DNA from: Brevibacterium sp. HMSC07C04
GTDB lineage: Bacteria; Actinomycetota; Actinomycetes; Actinomycetales; Brevibacteriaceae
Reading direction: 5' to 3'
Length of the DNA: 33,057 nt
NCBI RefSeq assembly: GCF_001815905.1
Contig: NZ_KV823266.1
Location: forward strand, 1-33,057
A program made the translations under genes and the position numbers. The notes under the pieces were generated by a model that had not been told where the DNA came from, did no database searches, and saw only the letters and a program-made list of their open reading frames with translations. Shown here piece by piece: positions 22,572 through 33,030 of this stretch (its first letter is position 1; each line of letters begins with the position of its first letter).

Positions 22572-25500
22572 GTGTCTGTTCGCGGTATTTCCTCTGCCCT
22601 GTCCGACCTGTCTGAATTCACCGACGTCGTCGACGCGGTCGGCGAAAAGCACGGAAGCGGTGCAATCCAAGCCGTCAAGGGCCTGTGGCCGCACATCACG
22701 GCGGCCGCCGCACAGAAGCGCCCGGTTCTTGTCATCACCGCGACAGGCCGCGAGGCCGACGAGCTCGTCAATGCTCTGGCCGATCACCTCAGTCCGCGCT
22801 CCATTGCGATGTTTCCGTCGTGGGAGACCCTGCCGCACGAACGGCTTTCGCCGCGTTCGGACACCGTCGGCCAGCGTCTGTCGGTGCTGCGCCGCTTGGC
22901 CCACCCGGGCGATGTCCCCCTTTCGGTGGTCGTTGCACCCATTCGCGCTGTCACGCAGCCGCTGGTCAAGGGCCTGGGCGACCTTGAGCCGGTTGCCCTG
23001 AAAGTGGGCAGCGAAGCCGATCTGGAAGAGCTGGCCGAACGGCTTTCGGGTCTGGCCTACAGCCGTGTGGACATGGTGTCCAGGCGCGGAGAATACGCTG
23101 TGCGGGGCGGAATTCTGGACGTCTTCCCGCCGACTGACGATCACGCTCTGCGCATTGAGTTCTTCGGGGACGAAGTTGAAGAGATCCGTCCCTTCGCAGT
23201 TGCCGACCAGCGTTCGCTCGAAACCGTCGACGGCGCCCAGTATGAGCTGTGGGCCTCGCCCTGCCGTGAAGTGCTGCTGACAGAAGACGTGCGCCGCCGC
23301 GCGGCCGATCTGATTCCCGAAGTCCCCGCGGCAGCCGATCTGCTGCAGAAGATCTCCCACGGCATTGCGGCCGAGGGCATGGAGTCACTCGCCCCGGTTT
23401 TGGCCGACGGCATGGAGCCGCTCATGTCGATCCTGCCGGAGAACACCGCCGTGTTCGTCACAGCACCGCAGAAGGTCGAGGCGCGTGCTGCCGACCTCGT
23501 TGCCACAACCGAAGAGTTTTTGGCTGCAGCTTGGACATCGGCTGCCGCAGGTGCAGAAAGCCCCGTCGACCTGTCTGCCGCCAGCTTCGCAGACTACGCC
23601 GAGGTGCAGCAGGCAGCACAGGATCGCGGCTTTTCGTGGTGGGACCTGGGCGGTTTCGCAATCGACGACGAACTCGAGTCCGACCGTCTGGTGCTGACAA
23701 TCGGGGCGCGTGAACCGCGCGGCTATTCCGGTGATGTCCAGGCGGTGCTGGCCGATGTCGGGCAGCACGTCAAAGACGGCTGGCAGGTGTACGTCCTCAC
23801 AGAGGGCAAGGGGCCGGGCGAGCGCCTGGTGGAGGTCTTCAGCGAAGCCGACCTCCCGGCGCGCTTCGAACCTGACCTAGCCGACAAGGCCGAAGGCGCA
23901 ATTCTCGTGACAACGGCGGCAGCCTACGCCGGCTTCGTCTTCGATCAGCACCACATCGCCGTATTGACAGAAGCCGAGGTGCTCGGTCGTGCCGCAGCCA
24001 CTTCGACCCGGGACATGCGCCGCCTGCCCAGCCGCAGGCGACGCAACCAGGTCGACCCGCTCGACCTCAAGCCGGGTGACTATGTCGTCCACGACCAGCA
24101 CGGCGTGGGCCGCTTCGTTGAACTCATGCAGCGCACCACCGGGCGCGGCAAAGACCAGCACACCCGCGAATACCTCGTCATCGAATACGCGCCCTCGAAG
24201 CGCGGCCAGCCCGGTGACCGTCTGTTCGTTCCCTCGGACGCCCTGGACCAGGTGACCCGCTATGTCGGCGGAGAAGACCCCAAGGTCAACAAGATGGGCG
24301 GTTCGGACTGGTCGAACACCAAGAAGAAGGCCCGCAAAGCCGTCAAGGAGATCGCCGGTGAGCTCATCCGCCTCTACGCGGCCCGCAGGGCGACCGTCGG
24401 CCACGCTTTCGGCCCGGACACCCCGTGGCAGCGGGAACTGGAGGACGCTTTCCCCTACGACGAAACACCGGACCAGCTGACCACCATTGACGAAGTCAAA
24501 GAGGACATGGAGAAGCAGATTCCCATGGACCGGCTGATCTGCGGTGATGTGGGCTACGGAAAAACCGAAGTCGCTGTGCGCGCCGCCTTCAAAGCCATTC
24601 AGGAAGGCAAACAGGTTGCGGTGCTCGTGCCGACAACACTGTTGGTCCAGCAGCACTACGACACCTTTTCCGAACGCTACTCCGGCTTCCCCGTCACAGT
24701 TGGGGCCATGTCGCGCTTCCAAACCCCGGCGGAAGTGCAGAAGATCAAAGACGACCTCAAAGAGGGCAAACTCGACTTGGTCATCGGAACCCACCGGCTG
24801 CTCTCGGGCGAAGTGCGGTTCAAAGACCTGGGCCTTGTCATCATCGACGAAGAGCAGCGCTTCGGGGTTGAACACAAGGAGACCCTCAAAGCGCTGCGCA
24901 CAAACGTCGATGTACTGGCCATGTCTGCAACTCCGATTCCCCGCACCCTGGAAATGGCGGTCACGGGAATCCGTGAAATGTCGACTCTTGCAACCCCTCC
25001 GGAAGAGCGCCATCCCGTGCTCACCTACGTCGGCAAGTACGAAGACCGACAGGTTGCCGCCGCGATTCGCCGCGAACTGCTGCGCGAAGGTCAGGTCTTC
25101 TACATCCACAATCGCGTCCAGGACATCGAGAAGATCGCCGGCCATCTGGCGGAGCTCGTACCCGAGGCCCGCATTGCCGTAGCCCACGGCAAAATGAACG
25201 AAACCCAGCTCGAACAGGTGATTGTCGACTTCTGGGAAAAGCGCTACGACGTTCTGGTGTGCACCACGATCGTGGAGACCGGCATCGACATTTCCAACGC
25301 CAACACGCTCATCGTCGACCGCGCAGAGCGCATGGGCCTGTCCCAGCTGCACCAGCTGCGCGGCCGAGTGGGCCGTGGACGTGAGCGCGCATACGCCTAC
25401 TTCCTGTATCCCAGTGACATCACGCTGACCGAAACCGCTCACGACCGCCTGCAGACGGTTGCCGCCCACACAGAACTCGGCGCGGGCATGCAGGTGGCCA

Positions 25501-26117
25501 TGAAGGACCTCGAAATCCGCGGTGCCGGCAATCTGCTGGGCGGTCAGCAGTCCGGCCACATTGAGGGTGTCGGCTTCGACCTCTACATTCGGATGGTCGG
25601 TGAGGCGGTTGCCGACTTCAAGGGCGACGGCGAAGAAGAGCTGCCGCCCATGAAGGTCGAACTGCCCATCGACGCCCACCTGCCGACCGACTACGTCGAA
25701 CACGAACGACTGCGCCTGGAGGCCTACCGCAAACTCGCTGCCGCCGAAACAGAAGAGGCGCTGCAAGAAGTCCTCGAAGAGCTCACCGACCGCTACGGCC
25801 CCTACCCGGACGAAGTTGCGGTGCTCGCGGACGTGGCGCGCCTGCGGATTCGCGCTCGCCAATCCGGCATCAGCGACATCGTCACGCAGGGCAATATGAT
25901 CCGCTTCGGCCCGGCGGAACTGGCCGAATGGCAGGTGGTGCGGCTTAAGCGCCTGTATCCGAAAGCGCTCATCAAACCGGCGCTGCGCTCGATCCTCGTG
26001 CCCAAACCGGTCCGCCCCGGCAAAGGCTTCGACAAGCGCGAACTCACCGGTTCGGATCTGCTGGAGTGGTGCCGCACGCTGCTGGATCAGGTATTTCCGC
26101 TGGATGAGGCCGCATGA
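22572..26117 (+). CDS. mfd: Transcription-repair coupling factor
   Basis: A 1,181-residue SF2 translocase that removes stalled RNA polymerase and recruits UvrA. Order of domains: the N-terminal UvrB-like region (YSRVDMVSRRGEYAVRGGIL), the RNA polymerase-interacting domain (GDYVVHDQHGVGRFVELM), then the helicase with Walker A CGDVGYGKTEVAVRAAF, DEEQRFGVEHKE (motif II and its characteristic extension), MSATPIPRTL, and GRVGRGRERAYAYF. The TRG region and C-terminal domain close it. Two GTG codons are possible; 22572 fits the -10 spacing (six bases after TAGACT), while 22566 would abut the hexamer. Its stop overlaps the mazG start (ATGA). pcrA, which shares repair roles, is 5 kb away. Confidence 0.97.
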   Translation: MSVRGISSALSDLSEFTDVVDAVGEKHGSGAIQAVKGLWPHITAAAAQKRPVLVITATGREADELVNALADHLSPRSIAMFPSWETLPHERLSPRSDTVGQRLSVLRRLAHPGDVPLSVVVAPIRAVTQPLVKGLGDLEPVALKVGSEADLEELAERLSGLAYSRVDMVSRRGEYAVRGGILDVFPPTDDHALRIEFFGDEVEEIRPFAVADQRSLETVDGAQYELWASPCREVLLTEDVRRRAADLIPEVPAAADLLQKISHGIAAEGMESLAPVLADGMEPLMSILPENTAVFVTAPQKVEARAADLVATTEEFLAAAWTSAAAGAESPVDLSAASFADYAEVQQAAQDRGFSWWDLGGFAIDDELESDRLVLTIGAREPRGYSGDVQAVLADVGQHVKDGWQVYVLTEGKGPGERLVEVFSEADLPARFEPDLADKAEGAILVTTAAAYAGFVFDQHHIAVLTEAEVLGRAAATSTRDMRRLPSRRRRNQVDPLDLKPGDYVVHDQHGVGRFVELMQRTTGRGKDQHTREYLVIEYAPSKRGQPGDRLFVPSDALDQVTRYVGGEDPKVNKMGGSDWSNTKKKARKAVKEIAGELIRLYAARRATVGHAFGPDTPWQRELEDAFPYDETPDQLTTIDEVKEDMEKQIPMDRLICGDVGYGKTEVAVRAAFKAIQEGKQVAVLVPTTLLVQQHYDTFSERYSGFPVTVGAMSRFQTPAEVQKIKDDLKEGKLDLVIGTHRLLSGEVRFKDLGLVIIDEEQRFGVEHKETLKALRTNVDVLAMSATPIPRTLEMAVTGIREMSTLATPPEERHPVLTYVGKYEDRQVAAAIRRELLREGQVFYIHNRVQDIEKIAGHLAELVPEARIAVAHGKMNETQLEQVIVDFWEKRYDVLVCTTIVETGIDISNANTLIVDRAERMGLSQLHQLRGRVGRGRERAYAYFLYPSDITLTETAHDRLQTVAAHTELGAGMQVAMKDLEIRGAGNLLGGQQSGHIEGVGFDLYIRMVGEAVADFKGDGEEELPPMKVELPIDAHLPTDYVEHERLRLEAYRKLAAAETEEALQEVLEELTDRYGPYPDEVAVLADVARLRIRARQSGISDIVTQGNMIRFGPAELAEWQVVRLKRLYPKALIKPALRSILVPKPVRPGKGFDKRELTGSDLLEWCRTLLDQVFPLDEAA

Positions 26118-26851
26118 CTGACGAGGCGCCGGAACCGGTTTCCTGGGATCCCGTGGATCCCGCTGGACTCACCTTGGCCGAAGTGCTCAGCCTGCTGCGA
26201 GCACGCTGTCCCTGGGCGGCTGCCCACACGCACGAAAGCCTGGCACCTTTCCTGCTGGAGGAGACCTATGAACTGCTCGAAGCCATCCAGCAGCACAGCG
26301 AAGCACCTGATGCGCAGAGCCTGGCAGAGCTGAAAAAAGAACTCGGCGATGTCCTCTACCAGGTGCTGTTTCACGCTGCCGTCATCGATGCACCCCAACC
26401 GCACACTCAGCCGACGGGGCAGGCTGCGCCGCCGACTTCTTTCGCCGAAGTCGAACAGCTGCTGAAAGACAAAATCGTCCGCCGCCACCGGCACGTCTTC
26501 GACTCCACCGCACCGTGGACGCTGGAGGAAGTCGAAGACATGTACGAGCGGACAAAAGCCCGCGAACGCAAAGCCGAAGGTCGCCAGGCGGTGAAAAGCT
26601 CTTTCGATTCGCTGCCGCGGACCATGCCCGCGCTGGCACGCGCGGCCGCGGTCATCGACCGAGCCCAGCGAATGGGGAGGCAACTGCAGAACCCGCCCGG
26701 CGCCTCGGCAGAAGAACAGCGGATCGGACATGAACTCCTGGCCCTGGTGCAGGAGGCGCACAGCAGGGGAGTGGACCCCGAAAAGGCCCTGCGTGCTGCT
26801 ACGGAAGCCGCAGAAAAGGCCACACTGGGCCGCAGCGCCCACGAGCGCGGA

Positions 26852-26854
<3 letters not shown>
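26114..26854 (+). CDS. mazG: Nucleoside triphosphate pyrophosphohydrolase MazG
   Basis: A 246-residue house-cleaning enzyme converting NTPs and dNTPs to monophosphates and pyrophosphate. The MazG core has RCPWAAAHTHESL then EETYE (49-53) and ELGD (76-79), giving the EExxE...ExxD metal site, and KIVRRHRHVF further on. One MazG domain is evident, and the C-terminal 110 residues are helical. ATG 26114 overlaps the mfd stop by four bases, so translation is coupled. mfd-mazG-eno matches M. tuberculosis Rv1020-Rv1023, though here no lipoprotein gene (lpqU) sits before eno. With RdgB it gives two nucleotide-sanitising enzymes in this window. Confidence 0.95.
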
Positions 26855-28189
<1,335 letters not shown>

Positions 28190-28238
28190 CCTTTCGGCTG
28201 TCTTCTGCCGCTCGGCTGCGCTGAGCCTGCCGCTGTGT

Positions 28239-28266
28239 GAGCGGGGTGTGGAAACACACCCCGCTC
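28239..28266 (+). terminator. Intrinsic terminator after eno
   Basis: A perfect 12-bp stem, GAGCGGGGTGTG (28239-28250) with CACACCCCGCTC (28255-28266), loop GAAA, followed by TTCTTCT. The remainder of 28190-28478 holds the ftsB leader and no other gene. Confidence 0.9.
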
Positions 28267-28436
28267 TTCTTCTGTGCTGGCCCGTCCGCGCTGACCCGCC
28301 CACGACGGCTTGGCTGTGAGGTCTCTGCTTCCGTTCCTGAGTGCCGCCTGTGATAGCACTGACTGTGAACCGAATCATGCCGACACGCCAGGAACGCTTC
28401 TCCTAACATCTGGCACTGACACGGCAGACTTGTCAT

Positions 28437-28473
28437 ATTCGTGCTTCTTCCCTTCCCCTACGCACGAATGAGG
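28437..28473 (+). promoter_or_regulatory. ftsB leader hairpin and ribosome binding site
   Basis: ATTCGTGC (28437-28444) pairs perfectly with GCACGAAT (28462-28469). The 17-base loop is pyrimidine-only except for one A. GAGG (28470-28473) follows directly and lies five bases before ATG 28479. The hairpin abuts the ribosome binding site. Its upstream arm may also overlap a CATATT -10-like hexamer (28434-28439), in which case it is DNA-level only. Confidence 0.4.
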
Positions 28474-28478
28474 TGCAT

Positions 28479-28895
28479 ATGAGCGGCGCAGACAAACGGC
28501 GCAGAAACGGCGGTTCTCGTTGGTCTGCGGCTCGTATTGCCGTCTTTTCGATCATCCTCGTGCTTTTGGCCGTCGGCTTCCTGCCCTCGGTCAGCGCGGG
28601 TGTTCGTCAGACGCAGCAGATCCGAGCGCTGGAAAAGCAGAACAGCCAGACGCAAACGGAAATCGACCAGCTCGAAAAGCGTCGCAAAGACTTCGACGAC
28701 CCCGAGCACATCAAGAAGCTCGCGCGTGAAAAGCACCTGTACGCAGAAGAAGGCGAAACGCTGTATATCGTTGTCGGCGAAGACCGCGAAGACACTGCGA
28801 CAGGTCAGGCCAATAAGGGGCAGGTTGACCGGCCCTGGTATCAAGAACTTGCCGAGTACATGTCGACAGTGGGAATGGCAACGGAGGATCAGTGA
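28479..28895 (+). CDS. ftsB: FtsB/DivIC-type septum formation initiator
   Basis: A 138-residue bitopic division protein. A basic N-terminus (DKRRRNGGSRW) is followed by one membrane helix (about 18-38) and an extracytoplasmic coiled coil beginning QTQQIRALEKQNSQTQTEIDQ, then the family segment DDPEHIKKLAREKHLYAEEGE. FtsB joins FtsL and FtsQ to activate septal wall synthesis. An in-frame GTG lies two codons upstream, but ATG 28479 is better spaced from GAGG. It overlaps DUF501 by four bases (GTGA), the same order as Rv1024-Rv1025. In M. tuberculosis FtsB is reported to be stabilised by PerM, whose likely homologue is at 9180. Confidence 0.92.
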   Translation: MSGADKRRRNGGSRWSAARIAVFSIILVLLAVGFLPSVSAGVRQTQQIRALEKQNSQTQTEIDQLEKRRKDFDDPEHIKKLAREKHLYAEEGETLYIVVGEDREDTATGQANKGQVDRPWYQELAEYMSTVGMATEDQ

Positions 28896-29392
28896 AGTTT
28901 TCAAGCTCGGAGCAGGACCGCGCTGTCGTAGAAGAGCAGCTGGGCCGCTTTCCCCGCGGCATGCTGGGCGTGGCTGCCCGCTCAGTGGCCGGTGAGCCGC
29001 TGGTTGTGGCAACCGCCCCGCGGTTGGAAGACGGCACGCCGTTTCCCACGGTGTACTACCTGACGCACCCGGACTACGTGCGGGAATGTTCCCGACTGGA
29101 ATCCAGCGGCATCATGACCGAATGGACCGCGCAGCTGTCAGAACTGCCCGAACTCGCTGAGGCTTACCGTGCCGCGCACCGGTTCTACCTGGAAGACCGC
29201 AGGCAGATCGGTCTGGAAGCCGGAATTGCCGAAGTCGAGGAGATCAAAGACTTCTCCGCCGGGGGCATGCCCACCCGCATCAAGTGCCTGCACGCACTCG
29301 TCGCCCACTCGCTGGCCGCCGGGCCCGGCATCAATCCGATCGGTGACCGCGCACTGTCGCTCATGGACGGCGTTCCCGAGGTCGCCCGATGA
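28892..29392 (+). CDS. DUF501 domain-containing protein
   Basis: A 166-residue soluble protein of the DUF501 family, found between ftsB and ppx in actinobacteria (M. tuberculosis Rv1025). Family features include LGRFPRGMLGVAARSVAGEP near the start, FPTVYYLTHPDYVRECSRLES, and the C-terminal GGMPTRIKCLHALVAHSLA then GINPIGD. The function is not established. The conserved cysteine-histidine pair in IKCLHAL and a second histidine in LVAHSLA could be functional. GTG 28892 overlaps the ftsB stop, and its own stop overlaps the ppx ATG (both four bases), so all three genes are probably made in proportion. Confidence 0.92.
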   Translation: MKFSSSEQDRAVVEEQLGRFPRGMLGVAARSVAGEPLVVATAPRLEDGTPFPTVYYLTHPDYVRECSRLESSGIMTEWTAQLSELPELAEAYRAAHRFYLEDRRQIGLEAGIAEVEEIKDFSAGGMPTRIKCLHALVAHSLAAGPGINPIGDRALSLMDGVPEVAR

Positions 29393-30342
29393 CCCGCGCG
29401 GCCGCCGTTGACTGCGGAACCAACTCCATTCGCCTGCTCATTGCCGATGTCGAAGGCAACAGCGTTGTCGACGTGGTCCGCTGCATGCGGATTGTTCGCC
29501 TGGGCCAGGGCGTTGATGCCACCGGCCGATTCGCTGACGAGGCACTCGAAAGGGTTTTTGCCGCCTGCGAGGAATTTGCCGCGCTCATTCGCGAACACGG
29601 CCCCATGCCGGTTCGATTCGCTGCCACTTCGGCCAGCCGCGATGTCGACAACCGCGACGAGTTCTTTGCCGGCGTGCAGCAGCGTCTGGGCATCACCCCG
29701 GAGGTCATCAGCGGAGATGACGAGGCGGCGCTGAGCTTCCTCGGTGCGACCGCGGGTGTCGGTTCGCGCATTGACGCGGGACTGCCCCAGCCGGTTCTCG
29801 TCATGGACCTAGGCGGAGGCTCCACCGAACTCGTCGTCGGCACGGGGGCCGTAGAAGCGGGGTATTCGATGAACATCGGCTGCGTGCGCATGACCGAACG
29901 CCACATCACGTCCGACCCCGTGAGCGCAGACGACATCGCAGCTGTTGAAGCTGATGTCGACGCCGCGTTCGATGAAGCAGCCAAGCACGTCAACATCGCA
30001 TCCGCAGAAGCACTCGTGGGAGTGGCAGGAACCATCACCACGATCACTGCCGCCGCACTCGGCCTTGACGCCTATCAGCCGGACGTCATCCACGGTGCGC
30101 AGCTGCGCCGCGAACAAGCAGACCGGGCAGTCGAGGGCCTACTTGCGGCCACCTCGGCAGACCGTGCACAGCTGCCGTACATGCACCCCGGCCGCGTCGA
30201 CGTGATCGTCGGCGGGGCGATTGTGTACCGCCGCCTGGTCCACAGGATCGAACAGGCTGCAGGTCACAGCATTCCGCTGATCACATCGGAGGCAGACATT
30301 CTCGACGGCATCGCCATCGACCTGGCCCGGCGGTCGGCCTGA
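29389..30342 (+). CDS. ppx: Ppx/GppA-family exopolyphosphatase
   Basis: A 317-residue member of the ASKHA ATPase-like fold. Motifs are AVDCGTNSIRLLIADV (phosphate 1), TSASRDVDNRDEF, MDLGGGSTELVVG (phosphate 2) and GVAGTITTITA (adenosine-type loop). It lacks the long C-terminal HD-like domain of E. coli Ppx, as is normal for short actinobacterial forms such as Rv1026. Expected activity is release of phosphate from polyphosphate or hydrolysis of pppGpp, tying it to the stringent response; the sequence does not decide between them. ATG 29389 overlaps the DUF501 stop. The protease gene starts only two bases after its stop. Confidence 0.93.
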   Translation: MTRAAAVDCGTNSIRLLIADVEGNSVVDVVRCMRIVRLGQGVDATGRFADEALERVFAACEEFAALIREHGPMPVRFAATSASRDVDNRDEFFAGVQQRLGITPEVISGDDEAALSFLGATAGVGSRIDAGLPQPVLVMDLGGGSTELVVGTGAVEAGYSMNIGCVRMTERHITSDPVSADDIAAVEADVDAAFDEAAKHVNIASAEALVGVAGTITTITAAALGLDAYQPDVIHGAQLRREQADRAVEGLLAATSADRAQLPYMHPGRVDVIVGGAIVYRRLVHRIEQAAGHSIPLITSEADILDGIAIDLARRSA

Positions 30343-30344
30343 CC

Positions 30345-31598
30345 ATGCTGGCAGTGTCGGTTATCAAGCGAGCCGCGGCCACGGCGGCCGTCACCGCTGT
30401 GGTCCTCAGCGCCGGAACAGTCCAGCCGGCCGCAGCTGTCGAACCCAGCGCCGGTCAGTGGTTTGCCGAAGACCTCGGCCTGGAAGAGGCATGGAAGACC
30501 TCAACCGGCAAAGGCGTCAAAGTTGCCGTCATCGATTCGGGAACCGATGACGGCCACGAAAACCTCAAAGACCGCGTGGTCGCTGCAAAAGACTTCTCCG
30601 GGGCGAAGAAGGACGGCACAACACCGGTCGGCCCCCAAGAGACAATCCACCACGGCACGGCAGTCGCCGGTGTCATTGCAGGCACAGGCAAGGGCGTTGG
30701 GCCGGTGGGCATCGCCCCGGACGCTCGCATCATGTCGGCCTCCATCTGGCTGGGCTCAGACACACCCGACGAATCCGACAGCCGCGACCAAGCCGCCGAT
30801 GCGGTCAAATGGGCTGCCGACAACGGTGCCAAAGTCATCAATATGTCACTGGGGTGGGACGACCCGGCCTGGCCCGAATCGTGGGACAAGGCATTCATGC
30901 ACGCCTACAAAAAGGACGCGCTCGTCATCGCCTGTGTCGGCAACGCCTCGCAGGGGGCCAAACGCGTGTGGTCGCCTGCAACCGTGCCCGGTGTCATCGG
31001 GGTCGGCGGCATCGGCCGCAATGGAAAGGTCGACAAACAGTCGTCAGCCCCCGGCGTCGACGTCGACCTCATGGCCCCGTCCCAGGGCATTCCCGTCCCG
31101 CTGACCGGAGGAAACTACGGAACGGCCGAAGGGTGCTCCTTCGCTGCGCCGATCGTCGCCGCAACAGCGGCCCTCATCCGATCCGCCCACCCCGAGTACA
31201 CGGCTGATCAGACCGCCGAAGCACTGCGCTCAACCGCCGCGGCCGTAAAAGACCACGACGGAGTGACATCCGGGGATGACTTCGACACCACGGTCGGCTA
31301 TGGGCGCATACGCCCCGTCGAAGCGCTCAAAGCGGACATCGACAAAGCGCCGTCAGCAGAAAAAGCGCTCAGTGAGTGGATTCACATGCACAGGCGAGCA
31401 GAAGCAGAATCGAAGAAAAAAGACGAACCAGACTCCACCTCGGCCCCGGCAACCCATGCCAGCGGAACACTGACAGAAGTGCAGCCCCGCGATGCCCGCA
31501 GCGGTCCCGCGGTGCTGGCCATCCTGCTTGCCGCAGGCGCGACATCAGCCGGAATCGGCGTGGCCGCGGGCCTTCGCAACCGCGGTCGCAAGCACTGA
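30345..31598 (+). CDS. Membrane-anchored subtilisin-like (S8, mycosin-like) serine protease
   Basis: A 417-residue secreted protease tethered to the membrane. A signal peptide (about 1-31, ending AAA) precedes the catalytic domain with D64 in AVIDSGTDD, H103 in HHGTAVAG, the oxyanion N200 in CVGNAS and S265 in GCSFAAP. After the domain comes a charged linker rich in Lys, Glu, Ser and Thr (about 345-385), then a C-terminal helix (about 388-410) and RNRGRKH on the inside. This layout is that of mycosins, but no ESX secretion genes are nearby, and the usual GTS motif reads GCS. It begins two bases after ppx without a clear ribosome binding site, so coupling is likely. The substrate is unknown. 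Confidence 0.9.
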   Translation: MLAVSVIKRAAATAAVTAVVLSAGTVQPAAAVEPSAGQWFAEDLGLEEAWKTSTGKGVKVAVIDSGTDDGHENLKDRVVAAKDFSGAKKDGTTPVGPQETIHHGTAVAGVIAGTGKGVGPVGIAPDARIMSASIWLGSDTPDESDSRDQAADAVKWAADNGAKVINMSLGWDDPAWPESWDKAFMHAYKKDALVIACVGNASQGAKRVWSPATVPGVIGVGGIGRNGKVDKQSSAPGVDVDLMAPSQGIPVPLTGGNYGTAEGCSFAAPIVAATAALIRSAHPEYTADQTAEALRSTAAAVKDHDGVTSGDDFDTTVGYGRIRPVEALKADIDKAPSAEKALSEWIHMHRRAEAESKKKDEPDSTSAPATHASGTLTEVQPRDARSGPAVLAILLAAGATSAGIGVAAGLRNRGRKH

Positions 31599-31610
31599 GC
31601 CGTTTGGGTC

Positions 31611-31616
31611 TAGACT
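31611..31616 (+). promoter_or_regulatory. -10 element of leaderless ndh promoter
   Basis: TAGACT followed by six bases (GGGGGC) and then ATG 31623. It lies 12 bases after the protease stop. The same hexamer and spacing occur before mfd. Confidence 0.6.
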
Positions 31617-31622
31617 GGGGGC

Positions 31623-32981
31623 ATGGCTTTGATTCGCAACAGCAAACTACGTCCTCGTGTCCTCATCGTCGGCGGCGGTTACCTGGGTCTCGTCACAGCC
31701 CAGAACCTCCTGAAGAACCTCGGTCGCGGAGAAGCAACCGTCACCGTTGTCGACCCGAACCCGTACATGACGTACGCGCCGTTCCTGCCGGAAGTTGCCG
31801 GCGGTTCGATTGAAGCGCGCCACGCCATCGTCCCTCTGCGCCGCAACCTCAAGGGCGCAGAGGTCGTCATCGGCTCCGTCCGCAACATCAACCACGCTGA
31901 AAAGTTCGTCACCATCGAACCCGAAGGCGACGAAGCGTTTGAACTCGACTACGACTACATCGTGCTGGCCGCCGGTGCTGTGGCCCGCGCACTGCCGATT
32001 CCGGGCCTGGCTGACGAAGCCATCGGACTCAAGCGGATCGAAGAAGCCGTCGCCCTGCGCGACCACGTGCTCAACCGCCTTGACGAAGCTGCCCTCATGG
32101 AAGACGACGAAGAGCGCCGCAAGGCTCTGACGTTCGTGTTCGTCGGCGGTGGATTCGCCGGCATCGAAGCCCTTGCAGAACTCGAAGACATGGTCCGCGC
32201 AGGTGTTCGCGAACGCGAAACCCTCACCGATGCCGACGTGCGCTTCGTCCTGGTCGAAGCCATGCCGCGCGTTATGCCGGAAGTCGGCGAAGCCCAGGCC
32301 CGCTGGGTTGTCGAGCACCTGCGCTCTCGCGGCATCGACGTGTACCTCGAAACCTTCCTGGAAGACTGCACCGACAAGGTCTGCAAGCTCTCCAACGGCG
32401 AACAGTTCACCGCCGACACCATTGTGTGGAACGCCGGTGTCAAGGCCAATCCGCTGCTGGTCGACTCTGACCTTCCGCTGGATGATCGCGGTCGCGTCAC
32501 GGTGCGCGCAGACCTGCGGGTCGAAGATGAAAACGGCGTTGTCGAAGGCGCTTGGGCTGCCGGTGACAACGCTGCTGTTCCAGACCTCACCGGTGACGGC
32601 CCCGGCGGTTTCTGCGTGCCGAACGCTCAGCACGCCGTCCGGCAGGCCCCGGTCCTGGCTGCAAACCTGCTGGCTTCGCTGCGAGGCGAAACCGAGTTCA
32701 AGCAGTACTACCACAAGTCACTCGGCGTTGTCGCCGGCATGGGTCTGTGGAAGGGTGTTTCGCAGATGGGCAAGACCGAACTGCGCGGCCCCGTTGCCTG
32801 GGCTATGCACCGCGCCTACCACGGCTACGCCATTCCATCCTTTGACCGCAAGGTTCGCGTGTTCGTCAACTGGGGACTCAACCTGATTCTCGGCCGCGAC
32901 CTCACCCCGGTCAAGGACCTCGACGTGCCGCGGAAGAACTTTGTCGAAGCCGCTAACTCAAAGCCCGCACCCAAGAAGTGA
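31623..32981 (+). CDS. ndh: Type II NADH dehydrogenase (NDH-2)
   Basis: A 452-residue FAD enzyme that oxidises NADH and reduces menaquinone at the inner face of the membrane without pumping protons. The FAD-binding loop is VLIVGGGYLGLVTAQNL, the NADH-binding Rossmann loop is FVFVGGGFAGIEALAEL, and the second FAD motif is WAAGDNAAVPD. The quinone-site segment FCVPNAQHAVRQA fits the NDH-2 AQxAxQ region in modified form. The C-terminal part (about 365-435) contains amphipathic stretches for membrane binding. Its own leaderless-type promoter suggests independent control. A terminator begins 50 bases after the stop. Confidence 0.93.
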   Translation: MALIRNSKLRPRVLIVGGGYLGLVTAQNLLKNLGRGEATVTVVDPNPYMTYAPFLPEVAGGSIEARHAIVPLRRNLKGAEVVIGSVRNINHAEKFVTIEPEGDEAFELDYDYIVLAAGAVARALPIPGLADEAIGLKRIEEAVALRDHVLNRLDEAALMEDDEERRKALTFVFVGGGFAGIEALAELEDMVRAGVRERETLTDADVRFVLVEAMPRVMPEVGEAQARWVVEHLRSRGIDVYLETFLEDCTDKVCKLSNGEQFTADTIVWNAGVKANPLLVDSDLPLDDRGRVTVRADLRVEDENGVVEGAWAAGDNAAVPDLTGDGPGGFCVPNAQHAVRQAPVLAANLLASLRGETEFKQYYHKSLGVVAGMGLWKGVSQMGKTELRGPVAWAMHRAYHGYAIPSFDRKVRVFVNWGLNLILGRDLTPVKDLDVPRKNFVEAANSKPAPKK

Positions 32982-33030
32982 CGCGCTGATCCGCAGGGCT
33001 GATTGCCAGCCTGCCTGATCACTCACGAGG

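Noticed and set aside
23877..25862. 661-codon open frame antisense to mfd
   Set aside because: It lies wholly inside the well-conserved mfd gene, has no recognisable domain, and is the usual open antisense frame of GC-rich coding DNA. The same applies to long frames at 20352-21533, 26087-27469 and 31647-32714 on the minus strand.
30345..31598. Type VII (ESX) secretion locus
   Set aside because: Only the mycosin-like protease is present; no EccB, EccC, EccD or WXG100 genes are in the window.
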